A stretch of 64,000 nt of DNA from Rhodospirillaceae bacterium. GTDB taxonomy: Bacteria > Pseudomonadota > Alphaproteobacteria > Rhodospirillales > UBA2165. Below are positions 27,578 through 36,703 of this stretch, in pieces (the stretch's first letter is position 1; each line of letters starts with the position of its first letter). A program made the position numbers and the translations under genes. The DNA lies in contig PBNV01000030.1 in NCBI GenBank assembly GCA_002723345.1, positions 1 to 64,000 on the forward strand, written 5' to 3'. The notes beneath the pieces were generated by a model. It was not told the origin of the DNA and did not search any database. It saw only the letters and a list, made by a program, of their open reading frames with translations.

Positions 27578-27999
27578 AGCGCATAAATAAAACGCTTGTT
27601 AACATGACGCCAGCGGAAACTCTCACGGGCCTGCGTGTGAATCGAATCAGCACCGAGAGACGCAAACCTCAAGCGGAAAAGATATTGGGCCTCCAGAACA
27701 CAGCATTTAGGACTTTGATAACCAGTAAATTCATATCAACAGAAGAGAGGAGAGTAATTTCATCAGAAGTTGTCGCATAATATATATTATGAATAAAAGT
27801 TTCATTTTTTTATTTATGATTTGATTATAGATATTTCTACCGCTTTTTTAATTTTATTTATAATTATTCGAATCCCTCAGACATCAGGCATATAGCGGTG
27901 AAAATATATGATTGATTTGACGCAACAGCGCCCAAATTTATCCACTACTTGAGAAAATTACTGCACGTCCAGTATCAGACGAGACATAATATTTTGCGA
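27578..27999. other. AT-rich intergenic region between tatD and mazG
   Basis: About 420 bp with no frame I can support. The middle (27770-27870) is strongly AT-rich, with runs of T and A, unlike the surrounding sequence. It should hold the mazG promoter on the minus strand at its left end, but I see no clear -35/-10 pair. A 13-codon open run (MIDLTQQRP...) begins near 27908 on the plus strand and is too short to claim. Confidence 0.4.
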
Positions 28000-28779
28000 C
28001 TAGCGACGCACCGCTTTTGTAAACAGTCGGAAGAAGTTATCCGTGGTTGCAGAAGCAAGTTCACCGAAAGACACTCCGAATATTTCCGCTGCTTTTTGGG
28101 CGGTGTGAACCACGTAGGCAGGCTCATTGGCTTTGCCACGATGCGGGATCGGCGCCAAAAACGGCGAATCGGTCTCGACCAAAATACGATCCAATGGCAC
28201 AGTTTTTACCGTTGTTCGAATGTCCTCTGCATTTTTGAACGTGATGATGCCAGAAAGCGAAATATAAAGACCAAGATCCAGCGCACAATCAGCAACAGGT
28301 TTACCCGCAGCAAAACAATGTATTAACCCCGGAAATGAACCGTCTTCGGCCTCTTCACGCAAAATGCTAATAGTGGCGTCATCCGCTTCTCGGGTGTGGA
28401 CGATCAACGGTAACCCAGTCGCACGTGCAGCGTGGATATGTTTCCGAAAATTTCGCTCTTGAGCGTCCTGAGGACTATTTTCATAGTAAAAATCGAGGCC
28501 TGTCTCGCCAATTCCAATTGTTTTGGGGTGGTTAGCAAGATCGACCAAGGATCCAACATCAGTCTCAGGCTCACTTTCGACGTCATGTGGATGAATGCCG
28601 ACGCTGCAGTAAACCCTCTCATGGGCCTCTGCCACTGCCGAAACTTCACCAAATTCCGACAATCGCGAACAAATACACACCATATGTGATACGCCTGCAT
28701 CTTCGGCACGGGTTAATACTGCCGGAATTTGATCCGACAAGCCTTCGTAATTCAGATGGCAATGACTATCAACGAGCAT
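28000..28779 (-). CDS. TatD family metal-dependent hydrolase (DNase)
   Basis: A TIM-barrel metal-dependent hydrolase of 259 aa with nuclease activity in known members. Metal ligands visible are the DSHCHLN start (HxH), GETGLDFYY (Glu), HTREAD (His), HCF (His) and ETDSP (Asp). In many alphaproteobacteria tatD follows metG in the tmk-holB-metG-tatD run. Here it is in the same orientation as metG but about 14.7 kb away, with a catabolic gene set in between. A 9-bp direct repeat copy sits 24 bp before its start. Confidence 0.93.
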   Translation of the reverse strand: MLVDSHCHLNYEGLSDQIPAVLTRAEDAGVSHMVCICSRLSEFGEVSAVAEAHERVYCSVGIHPHDVESEPETDVGSLVDLANHPKTIGIGETGLDFYYENSPQDAQERNFRKHIHAARATGLPLIVHTREADDATISILREEAEDGSFPGLIHCFAAGKPVADCALDLGLYISLSGIITFKNAEDIRTTVKTVPLDRILVETDSPFLAPIPHRGKANEPAYVVHTAQKAAEIFGVSFGELASATTDNFFRLFTKAVRR

Positions 28780-28802
28780 CCGTGTTTACCACAAAGTTTT
28801 AA

Positions 28803-28811
28803 TCAGGCTAG
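28803..28811. repeat. Direct repeat TCAGGCTAG, tatD-side edge of the island
   Basis: The 9-mer also occurs at 43543-43551, overlapping the metG stop codon. The pair brackets the catabolic region. No inverted repeats or transposase were seen beside it, so this may be an insertion scar or chance. Confidence 0.35.
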
Positions 28812-29062
28812 ACTAAGCAATGGTTGTCACCCTTCAAGCAGAAAGGTACCACCTTGTCGGGGCGTCTAGCTCTTTCTTTTTTCCTCCAGACGCCATGTTT
28901 TTGCCGAGACCCCTCAAACTGGTCGCTTGGAAGTCGTAATCTCACTTGATTGTGCCTGGCTGAGAAAGTCTCAATACCAGACCTCGTCAAAGTACTGCAG
29001 ACATAGGGTTATCAGGGCGCGTTTGCCCCTGAGAGGCCTGGCGCAATGCCGCAAAAAAGGTT

Positions 29063-29839
29063 CTAAACAGCGACGTCAGCATTCCGCCGCCCGAGTCCTA
29101 AATCCGGAAACACCTCAGAGTAACGTGCACCATGGTAATAGGCCGTTAAATAGGCTGGCCGATCCTTAATCGTTTTGAACCATCGCGTCACATGGGGCAA
29201 ATCTGCCTCCCAGAGCGACTCGTATCCCAAATCTTCCATACGATCGATCAAGGGAGCAACACAAATGTCCGCCAGGGAATAAAACCCGCCGAGGAGCCAC
29301 GGTCCCTCCTCTGCCAGTGCTTTCTCCATTCGCTCTACTGTACTGCGGATGTCACCGACCGCCCTATCAATCGCATCATCATCAAAGCCGTCTCGGCCCA
29401 TTTGTTTATAGAAATCTGTTTTGAGGGGACGTATTTCTGCCTGGGTGTTAAAATCATCGTCTGAAAGATCCTGATAATCGCGAATCAATATCCGGTTAAA
29501 AGTGGGGTAACGGACGGCAGGCGTGGGTTTTTCCTCAATATAACGCAACCAGGCCCGCATCCGAGCCCGGCCGACAGGATCGACTGGCGAAAAAGAGCGT
29601 TCCGGGAAGGCTTCGTCCAAGTATTCAAGTATGGTAGACGAGTCGATAATGGGCGTGCCATCATGTACCAGGGTCGGCACCACACCATTAGGATTTATAG
29701 CCAAATAGTCCTGCATAAGGTGCTTGTTTTCATGGGGCTTGAAGGAACGATCTATCCATTTCAGATCCTTTTCCGCCAAGCAAATGCGGACTTTCAGACT
29801 GCAAGTAGAGGCCGGAAAATTATATAGCTCGAGTGTCAT
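29063..29839 (-). CDS. Glutathione S-transferase family protein
   Basis: A 258-aa GST with a thioredoxin-like N-domain (residues about 1-82; STCSLKVR active-site stretch, NPNGVVPTLVHDG with the cis-Pro, then DSSTILEYLDEAF) and a helical C-domain with the FYSLADICVAPLIDRM motif. The Ser-Thr-Cys-Ser segment near residue 10 suggests a Ser- or Cys-type active site, like the zeta/maleylacetoacetate isomerase group, but the chain is longer than usual for that enzyme. A perfect GGAGGTA ribosome site precedes the ATG. It lies at the edge of the catabolic island, suggesting a role in isomerising or conjugating a breakdown product; this is inference. Confidence 0.85.
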   Translation of the reverse strand: MTLELYNFPASTCSLKVRICLAEKDLKWIDRSFKPHENKHLMQDYLAINPNGVVPTLVHDGTPIIDSSTILEYLDEAFPERSFSPVDPVGRARMRAWLRYIEEKPTPAVRYPTFNRILIRDYQDLSDDDFNTQAEIRPLKTDFYKQMGRDGFDDDAIDRAVGDIRSTVERMEKALAEEGPWLLGGFYSLADICVAPLIDRMEDLGYESLWEADLPHVTRWFKTIKDRPAYLTAYYHGARYSEVFPDLGLGRRNADVAV

Positions 29840-29977
29840 AAGTACCTCCGATGTGGACCCCAGCGATTATGATTTAATTGATTGCGTCAACGGCGTTTTT
29901 ATAGAGGATTAATATTCATAGCTATCGCAGTCCTCGGAGCCCCCTTTTTTTAAAAAGGATCGCTCATTGATTTTTAT

Positions 29978-30886
29978 TTACTTCCGCACGACCATAAAAA
30001 TTCCTGCACAGACAAATCCAGCACCGATAATATGATATAGGAAAACACGCTCACCTAGAAAAATAAAAGCCAGAATGGCACTGTAAACTGGAAACAAATT
30101 TACAAAAATAGAGGCTCTATTGTGGCCTATTATGGCATTACCCTTATTCCACAATGCCAATGAGAGAATAGAAACAAGAATGGCCAAAGTGACCGCAGAC
30201 ACCATGAACGTGGCTGAAAAAGGAACGGGACGAATAAAAACCGTCTCCCAAATATAAATTGGCAATAAAAATATCGAGCCCAAAATCAGTATAACAAAAA
30301 CAGATGGAAATAAGCCAAGATCATTTGGCATTTTTCGGATATTAACCGCATACATGGCATACACTGCAGTTGCCAAGATGGTAATTAGATCACCAATATT
30401 GAATTCAAGACCCATCAAAATGGAAATGTCTGCCCTAGTAACCATAATAGTGACGCCGGTCATGGCAGCCACAATCCCCAAAAATTGAAAACGGTTTATC
30501 TTGTCCCCTACGATGAGACGTGCACAGAACACGGTTAAGGCGGGTTGGGTAGAGTTAACAAGGGAAACGTTGATAGCTGTCGTATAATTTAGGGCCAGAT
30601 ACAGCAGCACACCGCCACCAGTCATAAAAATACCTTGCCTAAAAAAATAAAATAAATTTTCTTTTACAACGCCGATGTTCTGCCAGATCTCTCTCAAGCA
30701 GAATGGTGACAGTATTAAGGCGGCAAGTAACCAGCGCCAGAATGACAGCCCAACCGGGGGAATCTCCTGGTGGACTGCGCGCCCGATGATTAGCCCAATG
30801 GCCCAGGTAAATACAGCAAGTGAAATGAAAGCATACGCGTGGCTTATTTCCGGGCGTTTCTCAGCCATGACGTGTGTGTTTGTCAT
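29978..30886 (-). CDS. EamA/DMT family transporter
   Basis: A 302-aa inner membrane protein with about ten hydrophobic helices in two EamA repeats (about 14-140 and 165-300). The first repeat has the SFWRWLLAALIL pattern and the second FLGERVFLYHIIGAGFVCAGI. This is the drug/metabolite transporter superfamily, usually an exporter of metabolites. The start (ATG 30886) has no clear ribosome site. Its base composition looks lower in G+C than its neighbours. It lies in the island, so it may move a pathway compound or byproduct. Confidence 0.88.
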   Translation of the reverse strand: MTNTHVMAEKRPEISHAYAFISLAVFTWAIGLIIGRAVHQEIPPVGLSFWRWLLAALILSPFCLREIWQNIGVVKENLFYFFRQGIFMTGGGVLLYLALNYTTAINVSLVNSTQPALTVFCARLIVGDKINRFQFLGIVAAMTGVTIMVTRADISILMGLEFNIGDLITILATAVYAMYAVNIRKMPNDLGLFPSVFVILILGSIFLLPIYIWETVFIRPVPFSATFMVSAVTLAILVSILSLALWNKGNAIIGHNRASIFVNLFPVYSAILAFIFLGERVFLYHIIGAGFVCAGIFMVVRK

Positions 30887-30997
30887 ATGAAATCTAATAC
30901 CGTTGGGTTCAGGAGTAGCTTAATCAAAACAAGACTAATGCTAATTCAATGTTCAGCTATCCATGGAATTGCATATCCGGATATCTGAAAAGGGCGA

Positions 30998-31735
30998 TTA
31001 AAGATGAATTTCTTCTCTGTCCATTGCCAAATTTCCCATCAGCCAGTTTCGCATAAACTCAGCAACCGTCTCCGGGCGTTCCAACGGTAACAAATGAGCA
31101 GCTTCCTTTACGATAACAAGTTTGGAACGCTGGATCCTAGAAGTTACCTCACGCGATAACTCAGGGGGTATCAATTTGTCAGCTGCACCGCACATTACCA
31201 AGGTGGGGCAAATGATTTCGCTTAACTCATCTCGTAAGTCTCTTCCTTGTCTCAGATTGGCCAGTTGTTGAGCGATCCTCTCCGCACCAATAGTTTCCGC
31301 CATAGTGTCAACTATCGCCGTCATGGACCGACTCCGCTGATTATCATCATTAAGAAAAAACGGGATGAGTGCCCGCTTTACATAATCAAAATCTTCATGC
31401 GGCAAAATTTCTCCCAATCCTAGAAGGCCTTTACTCACCCCAGCGGCCTCTAAATTCGGGGTGCTACCAATTAGACACAGACCTGTAACCCTATCGCCAC
31501 CGAGCTTATTTACCAGCAAACTGCAGTAACCACCTGTAGACATTCCCGCGACTGCAAAATTAGGGGGACTTTCGGCAAGGATGGCTTCTGCGGCAGCCTC
31601 GAAATCGTCGTGCCGCAAAAGTTGCTGAGTAACATGAACGTCGGCAAACTCCGAGAGGAGTTCAACTTGCCGACGCCAAAGGATATCTGTGTTAAGAAAC
31701 CCGGGGATCATTACCAAGAAGGGGCGTTCACTCAT
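30998..31735 (-). CDS. Alpha/beta hydrolase
   Basis: A 245-aa serine hydrolase of the alpha/beta fold. The nucleophile elbow is GMSTGGYCS, the oxyanion region is near PGFLNTD at the start, and the likely acid and His are in CGAADKLIPP and EAAHLLPLERPE. It starts 9 bp after the dehydrogenase stop and is in the same operon. The fold covers esterases, lactonases and C-C hydrolases of meta-cleavage pathways, so the precise reaction is open. No signal peptide is present. Confidence 0.88.
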   Translation of the reverse strand: MSERPFLVMIPGFLNTDILWRRQVELLSEFADVHVTQQLLRHDDFEAAAEAILAESPPNFAVAGMSTGGYCSLLVNKLGGDRVTGLCLIGSTPNLEAAGVSKGLLGLGEILPHEDFDYVKRALIPFFLNDDNQRSRSMTAIVDTMAETIGAERIAQQLANLRQGRDLRDELSEIICPTLVMCGAADKLIPPELSREVTSRIQRSKLVIVKEAAHLLPLERPETVAEFMRNWLMGNLAMDREEIHL

Positions 31736-31744
31736 CTTGCAAAA

Positions 31745-33850
31745 CTAACTGGCTGAGCTCCACTCCACAAAGGTTTTCCCATTTTTGGCCAATTCTTCCA
31801 ATAGGGAAGCCGGTTTCCAATAGTCGCCGTGACGCTCCTGCAAACCTCTAATTTTTGCCAACAGCGCTTTGCTACCAATTTGATCGGCGATATACATGGG
31901 TCCACCCCTAAACCGGGGAAAGCCGTATCCGAACGACCAAACAACATCAATGTCACCGGGACGATAGGCAATGCCCTCCTCCAGAATCTTCGCCCCCTCA
32001 TTAATGAGACCAAACAGGCAGCGCTCCTCAATCTCGGCATCTGTCATGGGCTCTCGCTTGATGCCAAGTTTTTCAGCTTCATTTTCAATAATACCAATCA
32101 CACTCGGATCAGGGATTGGTTTTCGGTTACCCTCTTCGTAGATGTAGAATCCTGAACCTGTTTTTTGACCATAGCGGCCCATTTCAGCCACCTGATAGAG
32201 CACATTGAAATAAGGAGCGGGGTTGGCGTCCTTGAGACCCGAGTCCTGCAGTATCGAATGCATAATATCGACCCCGGCCATATCGTGCATGGCCCACGGC
32301 CCCATCGGGAAACCAAATTCATACATGACACGATCGATCTGTTCCGGTGTAGCCCCCTCGAGCAGCATCTGATCCGCCTCCCGATGAAAACCCTCTATCA
32401 TCATGCGGTTACCGATAAATCCGAAACAAACCCCAGCAACCACCCCAGTCTTTCGAATACGCTTGGCAAGATCAACAGATGTTGCAAGCACCTCCAATGA
32501 GGTTCGATCCCCACGCACGATCTCCACGAGCTTCATGACGTTTGCGGGACTGAAAAAATGCAACCCTACGACCTTTTCAGGACGCCTGGTGGCTCTCGCA
32601 ATCTCATTTACATCGAGGGTTGAAGTATTAGTGGCCAGTATCGCATCGGGTTTACAGATGCTATCAATCTCCGCAAATATCTTTTTCTTGAGATCCATGT
32701 TCTCAAAAACGGCCTCGATCACCAAATCTTTATCCTCGATATCCTGGTAATTCGTGGTACCGGAGATGAGTGCCATACGCGTCGCCATTTTATCCTCGCT
32801 GAGACGCCCGCGCTTCACGGTATTCTCGTAATTTTTCTGCACCGCACCCAAGCCCTTCTCCAGAGACTCCTCGGAGATGTCCACCAGGGTTACAGGCACA
32901 CCGATGTTGGCGAAGTTCATAGCAATGCCGCCACCCATGGTACCGGAGCCGAGGATAGCTACGCTCTCCACAAGATGCTTCGCGGTATTTTTCGAGAGAC
33001 CTGGGATGTTACCGATCTCACGCTCGGCAAAAAAGATATGACGCAGGGCCCTGGCCTCCTCGCTGACCAGGGCCTCGTCGCCAATCCGACGCTCCTCAAT
33101 AATTCCTTCCTCAAAAGGCAATTTGATGGCGTGACTAATGGCCTCGATGACCAATTCCGGTGCGTCCTGCCCCCGGGCTTTTTTGGCCGCAGTTTTTCGT
33201 GCCTCCGCGAGAAATTCGTTCGTATACCCCTCCGTATTGATCCTCATTTCCGAGGTTTTGCGGGGTCCTGCACCCTTTGCAAGGATGGTACGTGCATAGG
33301 CTATGGCACCCTCGATAAAGTCGCCGTCAATGACATGGTCTAGAATGCCGATCTTAAGGGCTTGGACTGCGTCAACCGGTGTGATGTTCAAAATCAATTC
33401 GAGTGCGGCCTTAGCGCCAACAAGACGCGGCAGACGCTGAGACCCGCCTGCACCGGGAATAATACCCAGAGAGACCTCTGGCAGGCCAACCCGCGCGCTG
33501 TCGGCAGCACAACGGTAATGACAGGCAAGCGCCGCTTCTAAACCGGCGCCCAGTGCTGTGCCGTGCATGGCGACGATGACCGGCTTGGGGCTGTTCTCCA
33601 TGATCCCGAAGACCTCATGATAACCGGGGTCGGCGATTGGCTCATCAAACTCTCGCAGGTCGGCGCCAGCAGCAAAGGTCCGACCCGCACATGTCAAAAG
33701 GATCGCACTAACATCGGCATGGTCGATCGCAGTCTCGAACATGCGCTTAAGCCCCGCTCGAATTGGCTGGTTGATAGCGTTTACCGGCGGACTATCAATA
33801 GTAATAACCCCGATATCATCGGTTAAAGAGAACGAAACCGGATCAATCAT
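31745..33850 (-). CDS. Bifunctional enoyl-CoA hydratase / 3-hydroxyacyl-CoA dehydrogenase
   Basis: A 701-aa multifunctional beta-oxidation enzyme. The N-terminal crotonase domain (about 1-190; AGADLREF and PEVSLGIIPGAGGSQRL) is followed by an NAD-binding 3-hydroxyacyl-CoA dehydrogenase domain (GSGTMGGGIA near 298) and two C-terminal dehydrogenase repeats. The oxyanion and catalytic loops of both are present, so both activities look intact. No thiolase gene is near, so it could act on a ring-derived acyl-CoA or share a thiolase elsewhere. A GGGGGATC site precedes the ATG. It is 10 bp after a MarR gene and 9 bp before the hydrolase. Confidence 0.93.
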   Translation of the reverse strand: MIDPVSFSLTDDIGVITIDSPPVNAINQPIRAGLKRMFETAIDHADVSAILLTCAGRTFAAGADLREFDEPIADPGYHEVFGIMENSPKPVIVAMHGTALGAGLEAALACHYRCAADSARVGLPEVSLGIIPGAGGSQRLPRLVGAKAALELILNITPVDAVQALKIGILDHVIDGDFIEGAIAYARTILAKGAGPRKTSEMRINTEGYTNEFLAEARKTAAKKARGQDAPELVIEAISHAIKLPFEEGIIEERRIGDEALVSEEARALRHIFFAEREIGNIPGLSKNTAKHLVESVAILGSGTMGGGIAMNFANIGVPVTLVDISEESLEKGLGAVQKNYENTVKRGRLSEDKMATRMALISGTTNYQDIEDKDLVIEAVFENMDLKKKIFAEIDSICKPDAILATNTSTLDVNEIARATRRPEKVVGLHFFSPANVMKLVEIVRGDRTSLEVLATSVDLAKRIRKTGVVAGVCFGFIGNRMMIEGFHREADQMLLEGATPEQIDRVMYEFGFPMGPWAMHDMAGVDIMHSILQDSGLKDANPAPYFNVLYQVAEMGRYGQKTGSGFYIYEEGNRKPIPDPSVIGIIENEAEKLGIKREPMTDAEIEERCLFGLINEGAKILEEGIAYRPGDIDVVWSFGYGFPRFRGGPMYIADQIGSKALLAKIRGLQERHGDYWKPASLLEELAKNGKTFVEWSSAS

Positions 33851-33860
33851 AACGATCCCC

Positions 33861-34382
33861 CTATGTTGTAAAATAGTTATACTCTATGACTATATAACGT
33901 AGCTCCGACAATCGCTCTCCTGTTGAGGCGTTTACAGGACGGGTTTTTTTATCCGAATAAAGTTTGTAGAGCAGTTTCCTCAAAGTTTCTTGTTCCGAAC
34001 CGCTCAACACGGCCGCAGCACGATCACTCTCCGCCAGGATTGGTGCAGTCGCTTTGGTCACCAGGGCCTTACCTTTTGGAGTGACCTCTATGGAATAGGA
34101 CCGTCGGTCCTCCCGAGATTTTTCTCGTATCAGGAGGCCCCGCGACTCCAAGGCCTCAATAATCGGGACGAAATTGGAGCGTTCAATGTTCAGGGCCTCG
34201 GCCAATTCAGACTGCCGCCGCCCGGGATTATGCTTGATTAGTGCGAGTACTGTATATTGTGAGGGCTTTAGCTCGAAATTTGCCGCCGCCTCCCTGTAGG
34301 CTTGTCCAAACGGCGTATAGGCCTGGCGTAAATGAAATCCAAAAAGATTATTTAGCGCTCCAAATTTCAGTTGATCACCCAT
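33861..34382 (-). CDS. MarR family transcriptional regulator (second)
   Basis: A 173-aa winged-helix repressor of the MarR family. The DNA-binding part is about 35-110 (QYTVLALIKHNPGRRQSELAEALNIERSNFVPIIEALESRGLLIREK, then the wing with SREDRRSYSI and TPKGKAL). It lies inside the operon between the DUF2848 gene (14 bp upstream) and the dehydrogenase (10 bp downstream). MarR proteins usually bind aromatic acids or acyl-CoA-type ligands and control neighbouring catabolic genes. Confidence 0.92.
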   Translation of the reverse strand: MGDQLKFGALNNLFGFHLRQAYTPFGQAYREAAANFELKPSQYTVLALIKHNPGRRQSELAEALNIERSNFVPIIEALESRGLLIREKSREDRRSYSIEVTPKGKALVTKATAPILAESDRAAAVLSGSEQETLRKLLYKLYSDKKTRPVNASTGERLSELRYIVIEYNYFTT

Positions 34383-34396
34383 TCCGGGACCGCCCC

Positions 34397-35086
34397 CTAC
34401 CCCTCATTTGGGAGGGTTCCGATCGCATAGCGATGGGAAATTTTCCTGCCCAAGATAGGATCTTCAAGTTCAATCTCAAAGCCCGCCATGGGGCGCACGC
34501 CACCCTGCACGGCGAGGGTGCCGCAAAACATCAGCGTGTTTGCTTCTAAATCACGGGTTTTTCGCAAATAACGGCCAATAAGTTCTTCTGGGGGCAACAT
34601 TGTGGTCACCGGTCCCTCCTGATAAAGCGTCCTCCCACCAGTCTCATGGGCAAACGATCGCAGCACCAATTGATCCCAATGTTCAATCACGTCATCGTAG
34701 AACCACAAGTTCTGCGCTATGGGTTTCGCGCAAGCTTGTTTAGAAACTGTAACGTTATAGGCCTCCACTTTTCTGTCTGTATGATCCGATCCGAGGCCTA
34801 TCCAAAGGCCATCCGCCAGCGCCAAGATAAAAAATTCCACCTCGCCAGAACTGTCTTCTCCAACCACGCGGATGGTATCATCCTGGGTAAGCAAGTCTTC
34901 AGACACGCGGTAGAAGATGGGAGCTGTTTTGGGTCGCGCAATCCCGATGGCTTCCAGCTCCGCCATATGCGCCTCCATGGCTGCAGGATCACGCCCAGTC
35001 CAGCCGGCAATAACCAAATCTGCGACCGGGACAGTCACAGCCTTTTCTCCACTACCGGTTACCTGAACGAAGTCCAGAATTTTCAT
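34397..35086 (-). CDS. DUF2848 family protein
   Basis: A 229-aa protein of the DUF2848 family, whose members resemble the fumarylacetoacetate hydrolase fold but have no proven reaction. Recognisable elements are VADLVIAGWTGRD near the start, PIFYRVSEDLLT, GLGSDHTDRKVEAYNV and a late TLMFCGTLAVQGG stretch. I chose the ATG at 35086, after a GGGGTGCC site. It lies 141 bp after hpaB and 14 bp before a MarR gene. Its place in a hydroxylase/dehydrogenase operon suggests a hydrolase acting on a ring-cleavage or lactone product, but that is inference. Confidence 0.82.
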   Translation of the reverse strand: MKILDFVQVTGSGEKAVTVPVADLVIAGWTGRDPAAMEAHMAELEAIGIARPKTAPIFYRVSEDLLTQDDTIRVVGEDSSGEVEFFILALADGLWIGLGSDHTDRKVEAYNVTVSKQACAKPIAQNLWFYDDVIEHWDQLVLRSFAHETGGRTLYQEGPVTTMLPPEELIGRYLRKTRDLEANTLMFCGTLAVQGGVRPMAGFEIELEDPILGRKISHRYAIGTLPNEG

Positions 35087-35227
35087 AAGTGGCACCCCAT
35101 TTTTCTGAAAAATAAGCCGTAAACTGAGCCGCCGGCCCAATCAAATATATTAGACACGAAATTACCACTGGACCGGAGGAGTTAAAAGTTAGACCTAGCA
35201 CATCTCCTAAAAAGAGGGCTCCGGCAG

Positions 35228-36703
35228 TCACTCTGCGGCGGCTTGCATCGGTTCGGGGATGTCATAGGTCCCCATCAGGTTATCTACGACCCCATCGAAA
35301 TGTTCCCACGGAGCTTCCCGGAAACTGTGGTTGCGGATGATGAAAGAGGCACCGGCATAGAATTTCTCGTACTGCTGCTGACGGCCGGCAAATTCCGAAC
35401 CAACGACGTCCCAGGCAAGACGGAACAGCTTCATCCGATCCGGCGCTTTTAGTTGAGGTGTCTGAAAATATTCTTCGAAATCCTTCCGCAGCTTCTCGTC
35501 ATGCATTACTGTAATGCTGGCCGGCATCTGGAACACGCCACCGCCGCAAAGCTCACGCAGTGTGTCGATAATTTCAGAATGATTCTGGGTACACCAGTTT
35601 AGGGCCGCGTACATCATGCGCCGGTTGAAAGTGAGAAATCCGTCCGGCCAGGTTTCTGCTGCCTCAATCTGTCCATGGATCATACCAGACAGTGTTGCTT
35701 CCAATGCGGACATGTTGCCAAGGGTCTCGCGAACGGCTGGAATTGCATCGGCCCCGGTTGCTTGCGCAACCTTGCTGCAAAGCCCTGTAATCAATTCTAA
35801 CTTGGACCAAAATCGAACGTTGGCCTGATGATTGCCATAACAGTGCGCCGGGGTACGAATGTAAATTTCACGCGCCAGAATGGCGTCGTCCATAACAAAG
35901 ACTTTTTCCCAAGGTACTTTCACATTGTCACAAATCACCAACACATCGGTCTCATCCATGGACCAGGTAAGCGGCGCGTCAAACTGATTGTCCGCGTTCA
36001 TGGAAATCGGTTGGCGCATCCACATGGAGAGACCTTCGACGTTACAAGGAACTGCACAAGTAACCGCTTGTTTCACTTGATCCGGTGCTAAAGGCAGCAA
36101 GTTACCAATCCAAATATCATCACAGAAGACGGCGCTGGTGGCGAGCATCTTCATGCCGGATATGGTGACGCCTTCATCATCCTGACCGACCACCATCAGC
36201 GTAGGAATTGGCAGGTTCTGCTTCTGATAAAATTCTGGATTTCGGGCTGCTTGGGGTGGGAGCACGGCATAGGTCGCGAAGGTATCGTTCTCCTTCATGT
36301 GGTGATAGTAGGCCATGAGGTTATCTGCGAACTTGTAGTTTTCAGTATCAAAAACTGACGGATTGGTGGACATCCCAGTAACGAAGCCCGAGACGTGATC
36401 CATCGATCGGCCCATCATGCCACAGGTTTGATCTGCAATGAGTTTGTGGGCGTTCATTCGTTTGCGCAGGTCATCGCGGTTCTTCGCCTGAAGGAACCAT
36501 GCGGAGTAGCGCTCCCCATTTTGCTCGAACGTGAGCGTGTCCTGATAGCGTGGGTCATGCTTCATATCATAGAGACCCGCTACCGTCTGCGCTGCCCGCG
36601 CGAAGGCCGGATGCGTGGTGACATCATTGACCCGTTCATCCCCGATATATACAACCCGTCCGTCTCGGAGACCTTCCAGGTGCTGCTGACCAGTTTTTAT
36701 CAT
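35228..36703 (-). CDS. HpaB-type flavin-dependent monooxygenase, His-to-Tyr variant
   Basis: A 491-aa member of the 4-hydroxyphenylacetate 3-hydroxylase (HpaB) group, which hydroxylates phenols using FADH2 from a separate reductase. The fold is that of acyl-CoA dehydrogenases. The GRSMDH stretch has Arg99, aligned with the substrate-binding Arg of HpaB, and His103 in place of Tyr. The motif that reads THxLVNPQ in standard enzymes reads TYAVLPPQ here, with Tyr145 at the position of the catalytic His. So this is a diverged subtype and may use another substrate. The ATG overlaps the MarR stop (ATGA). No flavin reductase is in this cluster. Confidence 0.85.
   Translation of the reverse strand: MIKTGQQHLEGLRDGRVVYIGDERVNDVTTHPAFARAAQTVAGLYDMKHDPRYQDTLTFEQNGERYSAWFLQAKNRDDLRKRMNAHKLIADQTCGMMGRSMDHVSGFVTGMSTNPSVFDTENYKFADNLMAYYHHMKENDTFATYAVLPPQAARNPEFYQKQNLPIPTLMVVGQDDEGVTISGMKMLATSAVFCDDIWIGNLLPLAPDQVKQAVTCAVPCNVEGLSMWMRQPISMNADNQFDAPLTWSMDETDVLVICDNVKVPWEKVFVMDDAILAREIYIRTPAHCYGNHQANVRFWSKLELITGLCSKVAQATGADAIPAVRETLGNMSALEATLSGMIHGQIEAAETWPDGFLTFNRRMMYAALNWCTQNHSEIIDTLRELCGGGVFQMPASITVMHDEKLRKDFEEYFQTPQLKAPDRMKLFRLAWDVVGSEFAGRQQQYEKFYAGASFIIRNHSFREAPWEHFDGVVDNLMGTYDIPEPMQAAAE

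Noticed and set aside
30973-30984. 12-bp palindrome ATATCCGGATAT between EamA and hydrolase genes
   Set aside because: Short, single copy and with no supporting promoter context.
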